Source of the DNA: Acidimicrobiia bacterium
Lineage (GTDB): Bacteria > Actinomycetota > Acidimicrobiia > Acidimicrobiales > Aldehydirespiratoraceae
NCBI GenBank assembly: GCA_022819505.1
Contig: JAJEHD010000003.1
Span: 124,001 to 188,000, forward strand
Direction: 5' to 3'
Length of the DNA: 64,000 bases
Below the pieces are notes generated by a model that saw only the letters and a list, made by a program, of their open reading frames with translations, did no database searches and was not told the origin of the DNA. The translations under genes were made by a program, and so were the position numbers. Shown piece by piece: positions 44,269 to 52,696 of this stretch; within the stretch, counting starts at the first letter, position 1; each line of letters begins with the position of its first letter.

Positions 44269-44766
44269 TCAGCCCAGGACCTGCTCCACCGAGAACTCGA
44301 CGTTGTTGCCGTCGGGGTCCTTGATCAGGCAGATGTAGCCCACGTCGGGGTTGCGGTACATCGGGCCGAGCACCAGGCAGCCGTCCTCGTCGGCCAGCCG
44401 GGCCACCTCATCCACCTGGTCCCGGGTGTCGAGCGAGATGCCCAGGTGGGCGATGGACGTCAGGAAGCCGTACTCCTCGACGATGTCGCCGGTGATCTGC
44501 TTGGGCAGTGCGCCCTCCATCAGCACGATCACGAAGCGGGCCGCCCCCGGCTTGGTGATGTCGCGTTCGTTGGCCAGCCAGGCGGTGCGCATCCTGGTCT
44601 CGGGATCATGGCGCTCGGAGATCTTCACCAGGGTGGTGAACTTCTCGTAGAACGCGAGCGTGTCGTCGAGGCTGCGCACCGGCAGCGCGATGTGGGTGAG
44701 CAGCGACGGCGGCGGTTCGGCGGCTGAGAACGCGGCCTCAGCACTGGATGCGACGGTGTCAGTCAT
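44269..44766 (-). CDS. VOC family protein (glyoxalase I-like)
   Basis: The 165-residue protein has LTHIALPVRSLDDTLAFY near residue 24 and ends VGYICLIKDPDGNNVEFSVEQ, the pattern of glyoxalase I and related metalloenzymes with His and Glu ligands. About 20 N-terminal residues are Ala-rich and disordered-looking. It converges with the VOC gene at 43861 over a 15-base gap. It is paralogous to the protein at 60911 (same length, same GYICxIxDPDGN ending). Confidence 0.85.
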   Translation of the reverse strand: MTDTVASSAEAAFSAAEPPPSLLTHIALPVRSLDDTLAFYEKFTTLVKISERHDPETRMRTAWLANERDITKPGAARFVIVLMEGALPKQITGDIVEEYGFLTSIAHLGISLDTRDQVDEVARLADEDGCLVLGPMYRNPDVGYICLIKDPDGNNVEFSVEQVLG

Positions 44767-44892
44767 GGCGCGACCCCCTGCGGGTCAGACATTACCGGGG
44801 AGCCGCGACCCTGGCTGAGGCGGGCGGATTTGGTCCGGTTGGCTCGTTGGGCATACCGTCCGGCCATCGGCTCGTGATACAGGAGGAATCCA

Positions 44893-45261
44893 ATGTCAGC
44901 ACCGAATCTGGGCAGCATCCTCGTGGGGTCGTCGCAGGTCGACGCCATGAAGGACTGGTACCGGGCCTGCTTCGGTCCCGACGAGAACGAGATGGGCGCG
45001 TTCGTGTTCGGCGGTATCCAGCTCTTCATTGAGGAGCACAGCGAGGTGTCGGGGCCCAATGAGAACGGGCACCGGATAATCCTCAACCTCGACGTGGGTG
45101 ACTGCCGGGGCCTCGAGGCGCACCTCAAGGAGCAGGGGGTCTCATGGGTTCGCGAGGTCGAGCAGATGCCCTTCGGGCTCATCGGCACCGTCGCCGACCC
45201 CGACGGCAACATGCTGCAGATCATCGAATGGGGCGCCACCCCCGACGAGGGCCACGGCTGA
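44893..45261 (+). CDS. VOC family protein
   Basis: The 122-residue protein has the VOC pattern: LGSILVGSSQVDAMKDWY at the start and GTVADPDGNMLQIIEW at the end. It has an excellent ribosome site (AGGAGGAA, six bases before the ATG). It is followed by a quinone-oxidoreductase-like gene in the same direction after 61 bases. The single-domain length means that two copies must pair to build a closed active site. Confidence 0.85.
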   Translation: MSAPNLGSILVGSSQVDAMKDWYRACFGPDENEMGAFVFGGIQLFIEEHSEVSGPNENGHRIILNLDVGDCRGLEAHLKEQGVSWVREVEQMPFGLIGTVADPDGNMLQIIEWGATPDEGHG

Positions 45262-45322
45262 GAGGCCGTCGGAGGGGCGGCACATGGGGCCGCCCGTGAG
45301 CCATAGAGGGGTTGACTGACTT

Positions 45323-46369
45323 ATGAAGGCGATGATGTACCGCGCCTCAGGAGGGCCCGAGGTGCTGGAGTACACCGACGTTGACGATCCGGTGCCGGGC
45401 GACGGCGACGTGATCGTGGATGTCGCGGCCGCCGCCCTCAACCGGCTCGACCTGCTCCAGCGCAACGGCTGGTACTACATGCCGGGGTTCACGTTCCCCC
45501 ACATCGCCGGCATGGACATCGCCGGCGTGGTGTCCGAGGTCGGCGCGGCCGTGACCCAGTGGAAGCCCGGCGACAGGGTTGTGGCCGACCCGTCCATGGC
45601 CGGGGTGCCCGAGAACTCGAAGCATGCGGGCCTGGGCGACCTCTACGGCGAGCTCGGCATCCTGGGAGCGACCCTCGACGGCGGGTACGCCGAGAAGTGC
45701 CTGGTCCCGGCCTCGCACTGCTACCGGGTGCCGGACGGCGTGTCGCTGGAGCAGGCGGCCACCTTCCCCACGGTGTGGCTCACCGCCGGGCATGCCCTGT
45801 TCAACACGGGCGGGCTGTCGGAGGGTGAGTCCGTGATGGTCCACGCCGCCGGGTCGGGCGTGTCGGTGGCCGGCATCCAGCTGGCCAAGCACGCCGGTGC
45901 CACCGTGCTGGCCACCGCCGGCACCGACGCCAAGTGCGAGCGGGCCCTCGAGCTCGGCGCCGACCATGTGCTCAACAACCGCACCGGCGACGTGACCGGC
46001 TGGGCCATGGGCGTGACCGAGGGTCGGGGCGTGGACATGGTGTTCGACCATGTGGGCACCGCCCTGTTCACCCAGTCGATGTTCTCACTGGCCATCGGGG
46101 GCCGGCTGGTCAACTGCGGAAACGCTTCGGGCGACACCGCCACGATCGGTTCGCTGGGCCACCTGTTCCACAACGGGCTGCGGATCTTGGGCTCCGACCC
46201 GTACCGGCCCGACGAGATGGGGCCGCTGTGGGACACCTTCTGCACCGAAGTCGCCGAGGGCCGGTTCACTGCGGTGATCGACTCGGAGTTCCCGCTGACC
46301 GAGGCGGCCGCGGCCCAGCAGAAGATGCTGGAGAGCGACTTCTTCGGGAAGATCCTGCTACGCCCCTAG
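45323..46369 (+). CDS. Zinc-independent MDR oxidoreductase (quinone oxidoreductase-like)
   Basis: The 348-residue protein has an N-terminal GroES-like domain (ALNRLDLLQRNGWY, PHIAGMDIAGVV) and a nucleotide-binding VMVHAAGSGVSVAGIQLAKHAGA motif followed by the cofactor domain. The four-Cys structural zinc cluster of alcohol dehydrogenases is absent. Such enzymes reduce quinones, enones or acyl-CoA-like double bonds with NADPH. A strong candidate bidirectional terminator lies directly after the stop. Confidence 0.88.
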   Translation: MKAMMYRASGGPEVLEYTDVDDPVPGDGDVIVDVAAAALNRLDLLQRNGWYYMPGFTFPHIAGMDIAGVVSEVGAAVTQWKPGDRVVADPSMAGVPENSKHAGLGDLYGELGILGATLDGGYAEKCLVPASHCYRVPDGVSLEQAATFPTVWLTAGHALFNTGGLSEGESVMVHAAGSGVSVAGIQLAKHAGATVLATAGTDAKCERALELGADHVLNNRTGDVTGWAMGVTEGRGVDMVFDHVGTALFTQSMFSLAIGGRLVNCGNASGDTATIGSLGHLFHNGLRILGSDPYRPDEMGPLWDTFCTEVAEGRFTAVIDSEFPLTEAAAAQQKMLESDFFGKILLRP

Positions 46370-46376
46370 CCCCGAG

Positions 46377-46428
46377 GAATCTCGGGTTGGTTCTGTGTCG
46401 TATATCCACAGAACTCGCACCGAGATTC
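46377..46428. terminator. Nested perfect inverted repeat between convergent genes
   Basis: Outer arms GAATCTCGG (46377-46385) and CCGAGATTC (46420-46428) match perfectly over nine bases. Inner arms GTTCTGTG (46390-46397) and CACAGAAC (46407-46414) match over eight with a nine-base loop. It fills the space between two convergent stops (46369 and 46461), so a bidirectional terminator is the simplest reading. There is no T-run, so it is not a classical intrinsic terminator. Confidence 0.6.
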
Positions 46429-46460
46429 TGCTGGTAGCGGTCTTGGCGCCCTCCCGGACT

Positions 46461-47696
46461 TCAGAACGCGGTGCCGGCCAGGTCCAGGGCGGCGTGTAGC
46501 AGCACCTCGGCGCCCCGCCCGGCGGCGTCGGGCTCGATGGACTCGGCCTCGTTGTGCGACAGACCGTCCTGGCAGGGCACGAAGATCATCCCCGCCGGTG
46601 CCCGCAGAGCCACGTGGCAGGCGTCGTGGCCCGCGCCCGAGCCGATGCGCTCGTGGCGGAAGCCGCAGCGCTGGGCGGCTGCCTCCACCGCGCCGACGCA
46701 CCTCGGGTCGAACACCACCGGAGCGCAGTCGTTGATGACCTCGATCCGGTGCCCGCAGCCGTGGGCGTCGGCGGCCCCGGCCACCAGGCTCCGCAGGGTC
46801 GCGTCAAGGTTCTCCAAGGTCTCGGCGTCGGGGTGGCGCATGTCGATGGTGAACGTGATGTGGGCCGGAACGGTGTTGGACGACACCGGCTCGGAAGAGA
46901 ACATCGCCGGGGTCAGCCGTACCTGCGGGGCGTGGGCCGCAGCCATCTCGTAGATCCCGCTCAGGGCATCGGCTACCGGGCGGGCAGGGTCGTGGCGGCG
47001 GTCCATGGGCGTGGTGCCGGCGTGGGCCGGGAACCCCTCGATGGTCACCCTGAACCAGCGAATGCCCTGCACGCCGGTGACGACGCCGATCGACGAGCCG
47101 CTGGCCTCGAGGATGGGCCCCTGCTCGATGTGCAGTTCCAGGTATGCCTCCAGCGGCTTGCCGAAGGGCGCGGTGCCGGCCCATCCCAGACGGTCGAGCT
47201 CGGCGCCGACGGTTTTGCCCGAGCGGTCGGTGACAGCCCGAACCTCCTCCAGTGGAAGCACCCCGGCCCACACCGCCGAGCCCATCATCGATACCGGGAA
47301 GCGCGACCCCTCCTCGTTGGTCCACACCGCCACCTCCACCGGGGCGCGGGTCTGCACGCCGCCGTCGTTGAGCGCCTCCAGCACCTCGAGGCCGCTGAGC
47401 ACGCCGTACACGCCGTCGAAGCGCCCACCGGTGGGCTGGGTGTCGAGGTGGCTGCCCAGCACCACCGGCAGGGCGTCACCGTCGGTGCCCGGCCGCCGGG
47501 CGAACAGGTTGCCCACCCCGTCGAGCTCGATCGAGCAGCCCGCCTGCTCGATCCAGCCCACGAACAGGTCCCGACCCGCCCTGTCGTCATCGGACAGAGC
47601 CTGCCGGTTCGAGCCCCCCGCGGGGGTAGCCCCAACCCCGGCCATGTCCATCAACCGCGACCAGAGCCGCTCAGGATTCGTGTGCACGCCCGTCAT
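46461..47696 (-). CDS. M20-family Zn-dependent amidohydrolase (N-carbamoyl amino acid hydrolase/allantoate amidohydrolase type)
   Basis: The 411-residue di-zinc enzyme has LGSHLDTQPTGGRFDGVYG (80-98, ligands His83 and Asp94), TNEEGSRF (126-133, catalytic Glu and ligand), ELHIEQGPILE, and the C-terminal SGAGHDACHVA and HNEAES motifs. This set defines the hydantoinase/carbamoylase subfamily (ureidopropionase, allantoate amidohydrolase, carbamoylase). It hydrolyses N-carbamoyl groups, releasing ammonia and carbon dioxide, and would suit the last step of pyrimidine, hydantoin or purine breakdown. Two amidohydrolases of the deaminase type are on either side in the window. Confidence 0.92.
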   Translation of the reverse strand: MTGVHTNPERLWSRLMDMAGVGATPAGGSNRQALSDDDRAGRDLFVGWIEQAGCSIELDGVGNLFARRPGTDGDALPVVLGSHLDTQPTGGRFDGVYGVLSGLEVLEALNDGGVQTRAPVEVAVWTNEEGSRFPVSMMGSAVWAGVLPLEEVRAVTDRSGKTVGAELDRLGWAGTAPFGKPLEAYLELHIEQGPILEASGSSIGVVTGVQGIRWFRVTIEGFPAHAGTTPMDRRHDPARPVADALSGIYEMAAAHAPQVRLTPAMFSSEPVSSNTVPAHITFTIDMRHPDAETLENLDATLRSLVAGAADAHGCGHRIEVINDCAPVVFDPRCVGAVEAAAQRCGFRHERIGSGAGHDACHVALRAPAGMIFVPCQDGLSHNEAESIEPDAAGRGAEVLLHAALDLAGTAF

Positions 47697-48363
47697 GCCC
47701 CAGATTCTCTCACGACGTAGACGAACCCAACGAGTTCGTCTGGGGGTGCCGTCGACTCAGCCGGACACGCCGAGGCGGGCGAGCATGGCCTGATGGGCTT
47801 GGGCACCGACTGCAAGCAGGAAGGTGTCGAGGGGGAGCATGCCAATGCCTCAGGTACCGGTCGAACGTGGGCTGCTGGATGCCCAGCTGTTGGCCGATGC
47901 CGGTCGGTGAAAGGACGCCGGTCACCTGACCGGCGAGCACGTACAAGAGCCGCTCCCAGCATCATCGGGTTGTCGACGCCTGCCGCCTGGGGGATGTCCT
48001 TGTAGACAGCTCGTTCCAGGGCGTCGCTGCGGAGCACGCGTTGTGATTCCAGCACGTGGACTTCAAGTTCCTTGGCAAGATCGTCTGTCGGTGCGCCAAG
48101 GACTCGTGTTACGAGCTCGGGGAAGCCCCCTACGAGCAGAAGGAACAAGCGCATCGGCTCAAGCATCGGCCCTGCGTTTGTCCCGAGGGCAGGTAGGCCA
48201 AGGTGTCGGTGAGCGTTCGCCCTACGGTGACTTCCTGCGGTTCTCCCATCAAGCTGAAGACCTCCTCCAAGCCGCAGGGCATGAGATGGTGCTCCTCCCA
48301 GCGGCCGACGCCGCTCTCGCGGCGTTGCTTGTTAAATGGCAAACTACAAACATCAGAGGCCAT
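47697..48363 (-). pseudogene. Degraded AAA-type ATPase with DUF4143 domain
   Basis: Pieces of a COG1373-type ATPase are found in order on the minus strand but in shifting frames. WEEHHLMPCGLEEVFSLMGE (about 48300-48240) corresponds to the linker after the ATPase core. LLLVGGFPELV and SDALERAVYKDIPQAAGVDN (48150-47970) lie in a second frame. YVLAGQVTGVLSPTGIGQQL and PTFDRYLRH (47945-47850) are back in the first frame. At least two frameshifts are needed and the Walker A/B N-terminus is missing. The stretch is less GC-rich than its neighbours. Proteins of this type are often mobile and expendable. Confidence 0.75.
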
Positions 48364-49453
48364 GGCTGATAGTTCTCGGGATGCTCCTTATCCGGAGCTG
48401 AAGAAGACCCACACGATGGCTCATGTGGGCCGGCCGTTCACGGACTACAAGCCGCCCGCGGCCGCGCCGGTGTGGGCGGTGATCGAGGGGCTGGGCCGGT
48501 ACCACGTGCTGCTGGCCGCCCTGGAGCTCGGGGTGTTCGAGGCGCTGGACGAGGCTCCGGACTCCGGGACGACGGCGGGGGAGTTGGCCGGGCGGCTCGG
48601 CCTTCCGGAACTGCACCTGGAATCGCTGCTGGACTCGGTGGTGGCCCTAGGCCTGCTCGACCGGGTGGTCGACGGCTTCAAGCTCAACGACGCCGCCCGC
48701 CGCTACCTGCTCGTCGACGGCGCGGCCTCGATGGCCGGGCTCATACCCGTGGCTCCCGGCCCGCACGAGAACTGGACCCGGCTGGCCGACACCATCCGCT
48801 CGGGCCGGCCCTCCACCCCCATCGACGACGACCCGGCCGCCTTCTACGTGCCCCTCGTTGAGGGGACCTTCACCACCATGTGGCGCTGCGCCAGCCGCGC
48901 CGACTTCAAGATGCGCTACAGCGCCCTGGCCGAACCCAGGATCCTCGACCTCGGCGCGGGCGGGGCCCCCTGGTCGATCGCCATGCTCCAGGCCTGCTCC
49001 GGCGGCCGGGCCACCGTCAACGACCTCGACGGCGTGACCGACGTGGCCCGGCGCAAGACGGCCGAGCACGGCGTCGCAGACCGCTGCGAGTTCCGGCCCG
49101 GCGACTTCCACACGATCCCGCTGGAGGACGGCGCCTACGACATCGTCGTGCTGGGCCACATTTGCCGCACCGAGGGGTCCGACGGCGCGCGCCACCTGGT
49201 GGAACGGGCCTATGCGGCCCTCCGCCCCGAGGGTCGGGTGGTGCTGGCCGACTACTTCGTCGGACCCAACCACAAGACCAATCCCCACGCGGTGCTGATG
49301 GGCATGACCATGATGGCCAGCACCGTCAACGGCTTCGGAGTAACCACCGAGACAGCCACCGGCTGGCTAAGGGACGCCGGCTTCGAGGCGCTGCGGCTGA
49401 TCGAGCCCATCGGCTTCCAGTTCGCCTACGTGGCCTCCAAGCCCAGAGACTGA
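48362..49453 (+). CDS. SAM-dependent methyltransferase with N-terminal winged-helix/dimerisation domain
   Basis: The 363-residue protein has an N-terminal helical domain (YHVLLAALELGVFEAL, ELAGRLGLP, LLDSVVALGLLDRV) typical of plant-type O-methyltransferases and a Rossmann fold with ILDLGAGGAPWSI for SAM and VVLADYFVGP later. These enzymes methylate hydroxyl groups of natural products or phenolics. The ATG at 48362 has AGAGG very close upstream. The ATG at 48416 is an alternative. The neighbouring pseudogene meets it head-on in the 5' region, so the upstream segment may once have been longer. Confidence 0.85.
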   Translation: MADSSRDAPYPELKKTHTMAHVGRPFTDYKPPAAAPVWAVIEGLGRYHVLLAALELGVFEALDEAPDSGTTAGELAGRLGLPELHLESLLDSVVALGLLDRVVDGFKLNDAARRYLLVDGAASMAGLIPVAPGPHENWTRLADTIRSGRPSTPIDDDPAAFYVPLVEGTFTTMWRCASRADFKMRYSALAEPRILDLGAGGAPWSIAMLQACSGGRATVNDLDGVTDVARRKTAEHGVADRCEFRPGDFHTIPLEDGAYDIVVLGHICRTEGSDGARHLVERAYAALRPEGRVVLADYFVGPNHKTNPHAVLMGMTMMASTVNGFGVTTETATGWLRDAGFEALRLIEPIGFQFAYVASKPRD

Positions 49454-49484
49454 GCCCGACCAAACCTTCGGCAGGAGACAGCAA

Positions 49485-50879
49485 ATGAGAGAGCGGGAGC
49501 GCATCGACACCCTCATCAAGGGCTGGTACGTGGTGACCATGAACCCGACCCGCGACATCATCCGCCACGGCGCGGTGGCCATCAGGGGCAACGAGATCGT
49601 GGCCGTGGGCAAGGCGTCGGACCTGGAGGCGGCCTACGACGCGGCCGAGACCGTGGGCGGTGACCGGTTCGTGGTAACGCCGGGTCTGATCAACACCCAC
49701 ATCCACATCACCGGCGAGCCCCTCACCCGGGGCTACGTGCCCGATGACACGCCCTTCGAGGAGAACGTGTTCATGTGGCTGTGCCCCCTCTACTCGGTGT
49801 ACACCGCCGAGGAGGAGCGGCTGTCGGCCCAGCTCGCCGCGGTCGAGATGCTCAAGTCGGGCACCACTGCGTTCCTGGAGGCGGGCACCATCCGGTTCAC
49901 CGACGAGGTGATGGACGGGCTGGTCGAGGCCGGCATCCGGGGCCGCATCGGCAAGTGGGTCTGGGACCTGCCGCCCGAGCCAGACGTCTACCGCCAGAGC
50001 ACCGACACCGCCATCGCCAACATCAACGACACCATCGAGCGCCACCGGGGCACCGCCGGCGGGCGGCTGGAGGCGTGGTCGATGGTCGTGGGCCACACCA
50101 CCTGCTCGGATCCGCTGTGGCAGGGCGCCCGGGAGGCCGCCGACCACCACGGCGTGGGCCTCAACTTCCACATGAGCCCGGCCAAGCTCGACCCCGACGG
50201 CTTCATCGCCGAGTTCGGGCAGCGTCCCATGATCCACCTGGGCGAGCTGGGCGTGCTCGGCGCCGACACCTCCATGACCCACTGCGTGCAGGTCGACGAC
50301 AACGAGATCGACGTCATTGCCGCAGCCGGCTGCTCGGTGGAGCACTGCCCGACGACCGCGCTCAAGGTCAGCTACGGCGTCACCCAGATCGGCAAGATCC
50401 CCGAGATGGTGATGCGGGGGATCAACGTGAGCATCGGCATCGACGGCAACAACGCCTCCAACTACGCCGACATGCACCGGGCCACCTACCTGGTGGCTGG
50501 GCTGTTCAAGGACGCCCGCATGGACCCCCAGATGTTCCCGGCCGAGAAGGCCTACGAGATGGCCACCCTCGGTGGGGCCCGCACCATGCTCATGGAGGAC
50601 CAGATCGGCTCGCTGGAAGCAGGCAAGAAGGCCGACGTGGTGCTGCACGACACCGACCGGCCCGAATGGCGGCCCCTGCTCAACGTCATGAACCAGCTGG
50701 TGTGGTCGGCCGACGGCCGGGGCGTTCACACCGTGTTCGTGGACGGGGCCAAGGTGGTGGAAGCCGGCCGTATGACCACCATCGACGAGGACACCTTCTA
50801 CGCCCGCTGCCAGGCCGCCGGCGAGGCCATCACCACCCGCTCCGGCCTCCCCGACAAGGCCAAGTTCCCTATGCTCTAG
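49485..50879 (+). CDS. Amidohydrolase (TRZ/ATZ deaminase family)
   Basis: The 464-residue enzyme has INTHIHITGEPL with His72 and His74, NFHMSPAKL, THCVQVDD and GIDGNNASNYAD, the metal and acid/base positions of the cytosine deaminase/atrazine hydrolase group, and ends IGSLEAGKKADVVL. It is paralogous to the protein at 39979 along its whole length. It would deaminate or hydrolyse a ring C-N or C-Cl bond. It starts 32 bases after the methyltransferase gene and so probably shares its transcript. A hairpin follows the stop. Confidence 0.9.
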   Translation: MRERERIDTLIKGWYVVTMNPTRDIIRHGAVAIRGNEIVAVGKASDLEAAYDAAETVGGDRFVVTPGLINTHIHITGEPLTRGYVPDDTPFEENVFMWLCPLYSVYTAEEERLSAQLAAVEMLKSGTTAFLEAGTIRFTDEVMDGLVEAGIRGRIGKWVWDLPPEPDVYRQSTDTAIANINDTIERHRGTAGGRLEAWSMVVGHTTCSDPLWQGAREAADHHGVGLNFHMSPAKLDPDGFIAEFGQRPMIHLGELGVLGADTSMTHCVQVDDNEIDVIAAAGCSVEHCPTTALKVSYGVTQIGKIPEMVMRGINVSIGIDGNNASNYADMHRATYLVAGLFKDARMDPQMFPAEKAYEMATLGGARTMLMEDQIGSLEAGKKADVVLHDTDRPEWRPLLNVMNQLVWSADGRGVHTVFVDGAKVVEAGRMTTIDEDTFYARCQAAGEAITTRSGLPDKAKFPML

Positions 50880-50902
50880 GCCGCTCCGGCCAGGTTGTTC
50901 CG

Positions 50903-50950
50903 AAATCTGGGTGGGTTGTGCACCCCTGTGACGGGTTTCTCTACAGATTT
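50903..50950. terminator. Candidate bidirectional terminator hairpin
   Basis: Outer arms AAATCTG (50903-50909) and CAGATTT (50944-50950) are perfect. An inner hairpin GGGTG/CACCC (50909-50913 and 50921-50925) lies inside. The element sits between two convergent genes (stops at 50879 and 50977). Its layout resembles the nested repeat at 46377-46428, though the sequences differ. Confidence 0.45.
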
Positions 50951-50976
50951 GGTGCCTGTGGTGGCGTCGCGGCCGG

Positions 50977-52254
50977 CTACAGGTCGGGCACCGCGAAGAT
51001 CGAGCCGCCGAACAGCAGCCAGGCCAGCAGCAGCGTCCACGCCACGTTGGCGGCCTGCGCGACCACGAAGGCGGCCGCGGGCCGGCCGCCCTGCATCGAC
51101 AGCAGGTCGCGCAACCGGGTCTCCAGGCCGATGCACACGAAGGCCAACGAGAACAGCCAGGTCCTCAGGCCCTTCAGCACGCCCGAGGTGGCGTCCACCA
51201 GCGCGTCGCTTAGCCCGAAGGAGAACAGCAGCGAGGTCGCCAGGAAGCCGAGCACGAACTTCGGGAACCGCTCCCATATCACCGCCGCCGACACCTCGGG
51301 CGTGTCCGCCCCGGAGGCGCCGCCCCGCACCGTCCACCACACCGACAGGCCGAAGGCGGCCACGCCCAGCAGGGCGTTCTGTGAGAGTTTGACGATGGTC
51401 GCCGCGTTGGTGGCCGAGTCGCCGATGCTCTCACCCGCCACCACCACCGCTCCGGTGGTGTCGATGGTGCCGCCGATCCAGGCCCCGCCGACGACATCGG
51501 ACAGCCCGAGCCAGTCCACCGCCAGCGGCATCAGGATCATCATCGGCGCGGCCACCACCAGCACCAGCGAGGTCACATACGAGAGCTTCTTGCGGTCCCC
51601 GGCGATGGCCCCGCAGGCCGCGATGGCGGCCGACACCCCGCAGATCGACACCGCGGTGGCCATCATGGCCGAGAACTCCTCGTCCACCCTGAGCCTGCGA
51701 GCGATCCAGAAGCACAGGTACCAGATCACTGCGATAACCGCAGCGGCCTGCACCATGCCGTACATCCCGGCCTCGAGCACCCGGCTGAACAGCACGCTCG
51801 ATCCCAGGATCACCAGGCCGGCCTTGATGTAGTACTCGGTGCGCATGGCGGTACGGAGCCAGCCCGGCACTCCGATCACGTTGGAGATGAACAGCCCCAG
51901 CGCCAGCGAGGTGATGGCGTAGTTGACTCCGCGGTTGCTCAGAGCGGAATCGCAGGACACAGCCCGAGCCGCCCAGGCCAGCACGAACAGCCCCGCGAAG
52001 CCCGGAGCGAAGCTGCGGACCGAGCCGTCCATGAGCCGGACTCCGATGAGGCACAGCACCAGCAGCGCGGCGCCGACCCCCAGCGTCGTCGCCAGATTGT
52101 CGCCGGAGAACAGCCCGCCGACGCCGTCGCTGCAGGACAGGCCGGCCTTCTCCGGTCGGACGCCGACCACGACCAGAACGATGATGGCGGCGCCCATCCA
52201 CACCGAGACCCAGTCCTCGGAGCGCAGCAGGCCGCCCATGACCCCCTTCGCCAT
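50977..52254 (-). CDS. YeiH/UPF0324-type putative sulfate exporter family membrane protein
   Basis: The 425-residue protein has about eleven hydrophobic segments. CGVSAAIAACGAIAG and GGAWIGGTIDTTGAVVVAG are the two signature loops of the COG2855 (YeiH) family, and SAGQNALL-like SQNALLGVAAFGLSVWW follows. Family function is poorly known. Sulfate or other anion export has been proposed for some members, and sulfonate-degrading gene clusters often contain them. The class III aminotransferase nearby (53699) could feed such a pathway, but this is weak. Confidence 0.85.
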   Translation of the reverse strand: MAKGVMGGLLRSEDWVSVWMGAAIIVLVVVGVRPEKAGLSCSDGVGGLFSGDNLATTLGVGAALLVLCLIGVRLMDGSVRSFAPGFAGLFVLAWAARAVSCDSALSNRGVNYAITSLALGLFISNVIGVPGWLRTAMRTEYYIKAGLVILGSSVLFSRVLEAGMYGMVQAAAVIAVIWYLCFWIARRLRVDEEFSAMMATAVSICGVSAAIAACGAIAGDRKKLSYVTSLVLVVAAPMMILMPLAVDWLGLSDVVGGAWIGGTIDTTGAVVVAGESIGDSATNAATIVKLSQNALLGVAAFGLSVWWTVRGGASGADTPEVSAAVIWERFPKFVLGFLATSLLFSFGLSDALVDATSGVLKGLRTWLFSLAFVCIGLETRLRDLLSMQGGRPAAAFVVAQAANVAWTLLLAWLLFGGSIFAVPDL

Positions 52255-52300
52255 GGCACCAACCTAGAGGCCGAGCCGATAGGTGTGAATGGATGACCGG

Positions 52301-52306
52301 TAGGGT
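52301..52306 (+). promoter_or_regulatory. Candidate -10 box (TAGGGT) giving a leaderless transcript
   Basis: TAGGGT ends six bases before the ATG at 52313, in the context CCGGTAGGGTCGGGCC. The same twelve-base core with identical spacing precedes the Rieske gene at 32650. No ribosome-binding site is present. Confidence 0.45.
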
Positions 52307-52312
52307 CGGGCC

Positions 52313-52678
52313 ATGGCAGAGTTCAGAGTCATATTCGTCGCCAACGACTACGACGCCACCGTGGGGTTCTTCACCGATGTGATGCGCCTGGAGGTTGAGC
52401 GGTCCTTCGGCGAGATCTTCAGAGGGACGATCTTTCTGGCGAATGCCGGCCGCATCGAGGTCATCGAGGACGGCGGCGGATGGGACAGTCCCGGAGTGAC
52501 AGGTGTCACGGTGTCGTGGGAGATCGCCGACGCCGACGCCGAGCACGCCCGGCTGGCCTCCGCAGGCGCCGGCATCGTGCGCCCGCCGGAACTGCAGCCG
52601 TGGGGTCACAAGAGCCTCGAGGTGGCCGGCCCCGACGGCCTGCGGATCATCCTCTTCGAGATAGTCGCGGCCCAGTAG
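52313..52678 (+). CDS. VOC family protein
   Basis: The 121-residue protein begins FRVIFVANDYDATVGFFTDV and ends LEVAGPDGLRIILFE, a one-domain VOC protein. It appears leaderless. The following LLM oxidoreductase starts 18 bases after its stop, so they are co-transcribed. The metal-binding histidine of the first repeat is not evident, so it may be a binding protein rather than an enzyme. Confidence 0.8.
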   Translation: MAEFRVIFVANDYDATVGFFTDVMRLEVERSFGEIFRGTIFLANAGRIEVIEDGGGWDSPGVTGVTVSWEIADADAEHARLASAGAGIVRPPELQPWGHKSLEVAGPDGLRIILFEIVAAQ

Positions 52679-52696
52679 CGGCTAGAGAGTCGGATT

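Noticed and set aside
47697..48363. Insertion sequence remnant
   Set aside because: The recognisable pieces match a DUF4143 ATPase, not a transposase, and no terminal inverted repeats or target duplication were seen.
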